This document shows, piece by piece, positions 62,649 to 64,000 of a stretch of DNA of 64,000 bases. Made by a program: the position numbers and the translations under genes. Position 1 is the stretch's first letter. Each line of letters opens with the position of its first letter. Source of the stretch: JABDQA01 sp963759125. GTDB lineage: Bacteria; Desulfobacterota; Desulfobulbia; Desulfobulbales; Desulfocapsaceae. The notes below the pieces were generated by a model. It worked only from the letters and a program-made list of their open reading frames with translations. It was not told the DNA's origin and made no database searches. The DNA lies in NCBI GenBank assembly GCA_963759125.1, contig CAVWXN010000002.1, forward strand, positions 124,001 through 188,000, read 5' to 3'.

Positions 62649-63692
62649 ATGTCTTTTGTTGACGAAGCGAAATTTTACGTCAAAGGTGGAGATGGCGGTA
62701 ACGGCTGCGTCAGTTTCCGAAGGGAAAAATACGTTCCTAAAGGAGGCCCCAACGGCGGAGACGGAGGGAGAGGGGGGAGCGTCTATATAAGGGCAACCAA
62801 AAAAATCCAGTCGTTAATCGATTTTAAATATCGATCCCATTTCAAGGCCGGGCGGGGAGGACATGGACAGGGCAAGGACAAACATGGCGCCAAGGGCAGC
62901 AGCCTTGTTATCGAGGTTCCAACCGGTTCGGTGATCAAAGACGTCGATTCAGGTGAAATTCTTGTTGATCTTACTGATGAGGGGCAGGAATATCTCGCAG
63001 CCGGCGGCGGCAAAGGGGGACTCGGCAATACCCACTTTGCCAGCGGCTCTAATCGAACTCCCCGGATAGCCACAGACGGCAGACCGGGATCAGAGCGATG
63101 GTTGAAGATAGAGCTTAAACTGATTGCTGATATCGGACTTGTAGGACTTCCGAATGCTGGTAAATCGAGCCTCCTGGGCAAGCTGTCCGCCGCTAATCCC
63201 AAAATAGGTGACTATCCATTCACTACCCTGGAACCACAGTTAGGAGTGTTACAGGACAAATATTCGAGTCCCTATATTATTGCAGATATTCCGGGTCTCA
63301 TTGAAGATGCTCACAAAGGTGTAGGGCTTGGGCACTCTTTCCTCAAACATATCGAACGAACTTCTATTATCCTTCATGTGATCGACATTTCCGAGGATAA
63401 CCATCGTCACAACTACCTGGTTCTGGAAAACGAATTAAAGAAGTACAAAGACGGATTGTCCGACAGGGTCAAAGTGATCGCTCTTAACAAAACCGATCTT
63501 GTCGATCCGGATATGGTCCTTGAAATCGAAGTCGAATATCGGAAAAGCGGTATACAAGCAATGAGTGTTTCTGCCTTGTCAGGTTCGGGGATTGCCAATT
63601 TACGATTGAAACTGATTGAAATGATGGAAGCCCTTGAGCAGGAAAAGGACTCACCCTGTGATGACAATAACCAGGTCACTGACGATGATTGA
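62649..63692 (+). CDS. obgE: Obg family GTPase ObgE/CgtA
   Basis: A 347-residue GTPase for 50S assembly and stress control. The glycine-rich OBG domain comes first (FYVKGGDGGNGCVSFRREKY). The G domain follows with G1 GLPNAGKSSL near 166-175, G3 DIPG and G4 NKTD near 284. It ends in a short acidic tail (DDNNQVTDDD). Its stop overlaps the proB start by 8 bases. Confidence 0.96.
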   Translation: MSFVDEAKFYVKGGDGGNGCVSFRREKYVPKGGPNGGDGGRGGSVYIRATKKIQSLIDFKYRSHFKAGRGGHGQGKDKHGAKGSSLVIEVPTGSVIKDVDSGEILVDLTDEGQEYLAAGGGKGGLGNTHFASGSNRTPRIATDGRPGSERWLKIELKLIADIGLVGLPNAGKSSLLGKLSAANPKIGDYPFTTLEPQLGVLQDKYSSPYIIADIPGLIEDAHKGVGLGHSFLKHIERTSIILHVIDISEDNHRHNYLVLENELKKYKDGLSDRVKVIALNKTDLVDPDMVLEIEVEYRKSGIQAMSVSALSGSGIANLRLKLIEMMEALEQEKDSPCDDNNQVTDDD

Positions 63693-64000
63693 TGATCTAT
63701 CCCGTAAGGACGGCCTTTATTTACGCCAGACGCTGTTCGATAAATCCCGGAGGATTGTTGTCAAGGTCGGCAGCGCAGTGCTCACCGATGAGCATGGCAT
63801 CTCCCTGGAGGTGATCGAAAACATTGCCAGAGAGATCGCTTTTCTGCATAACAGCGGCCGAGAGGTTATACTGGTCAGCTCTGGCGCCGTGGCCGCCGGC
63901 CGGGCCAGGATTGGTTTCAACAATGGTACGGCGGAGTTGGGAATAAAAGAAAAGCAGGCCTTGGCAGCCATCGGTCAGTCGAGTCTGATGCAGATCTACG
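63685..64000 (+). CDS. proB: Glutamate 5-kinase ProB (partial, runs off the window)
   Basis: The first 105 codons of gamma-glutamyl kinase, the first enzyme of proline synthesis, which phosphorylates glutamate using ATP. RRIVVKVGSAVLTDE near 22-36 and VILVSSGAVAAGRARIG near 60-76 are diagnostic. Its ATG at 63685 lies within the last codons of obgE. The gene continues beyond the right edge, so domain content past the amino-acid kinase core is unknown. Confidence 0.93.
   Translation, partial: MIDDLSRKDGLYLRQTLFDKSRRIVVKVGSAVLTDEHGISLEVIENIAREIAFLHNSGREVILVSSGAVAAGRARIGFNNGTAELGIKEKQALAAIGQSSLMQIY

Overview
This window looks like part of the chromosome of a Gram-negative, LPS-making bacterium, most likely a Desulfobacterota (former Deltaproteobacteria) of the Desulfobulbales kind. 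The evidence is the mix of genes (MsbA, LpxL, KdsB, LptE and an O-antigen ligase), a LivKHMGF operon, a DUF2232 gene placed between rpsR and rplI, and the rplU-rpmA-obgE-proB order. The taxonomic call is inference from gene content and order; there is no rRNA gene in the window. GC looks close to 50% by eye. I saw no tRNA, rRNA, CRISPR array, insertion sequence or prophage.

Region 1 (1-17742) is a cell-surface polysaccharide / LPS locus. It holds an ELM1-family protein, a double glycosyltransferase made of two fused GT4 enzymes, an O-antigen ligase and an MsbA flippase on the minus strand, a secreted beta-propeller-like protein and a GDSL hydrolase with a CFI-box C-terminus. A long plus-strand run follows: AsnB-type amidotransferase, hexapeptide acyltransferase, LPG-synthase-like membrane protein, four GT2 glycosyltransferases and a WbaP/WcaJ-type priming sugar-phosphate transferase. 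Together these could prime, extend, decorate, export and ligate a glycan.

Region 2 (17767-35903) is mixed metabolism and envelope: a Bax-inhibitor-1 family protein, CoaBC, a homologue of tRNA-queuosine mannosyltransferase, NadA, LpxL, a second near-identical MsbA, a LivKHMGF branched-chain amino-acid transporter, an EamA exporter, a methyltransferase, a DUF6909 protein and a translationally coupled sensor kinase.

Region 3 (35897-52398) contains DUF4126, a 67-residue protein coupled to GlgB, AlgH/YqgE, a YkgJ-type cysteine cluster protein, RlmH, RsmJ, KdsB, a large YvcK/CofD-family protein, HrpA, GalU and PriA. Region 4 (52444-64000) is conserved core: DusB, LptE, LeuS, DnaB, then the L9-DUF2232-S18-S6 operon and MazG on the minus strand; then a small double AP2-like protein, L21, L27, ObgE and the start of ProB on the plus strand.

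Three genes (livF, a methyltransferase and kdsB) are each broken by exactly one apparent single-base insertion or deletion while the flanking protein sequence is well conserved. KdsB is normally indispensable for LPS, so sequence error is the leading explanation. The observations I rate most worth following are the fused GT4 pair, the propeller/CFI-box hydrolase pair inside the glycan locus, the bacterial queuosine-mannosyltransferase homologue, the DUF6909-kinase pair, the AP2 gene with a palindrome at its promoter, and a candidate pair of overlapping micro-ORFs upstream of algH.
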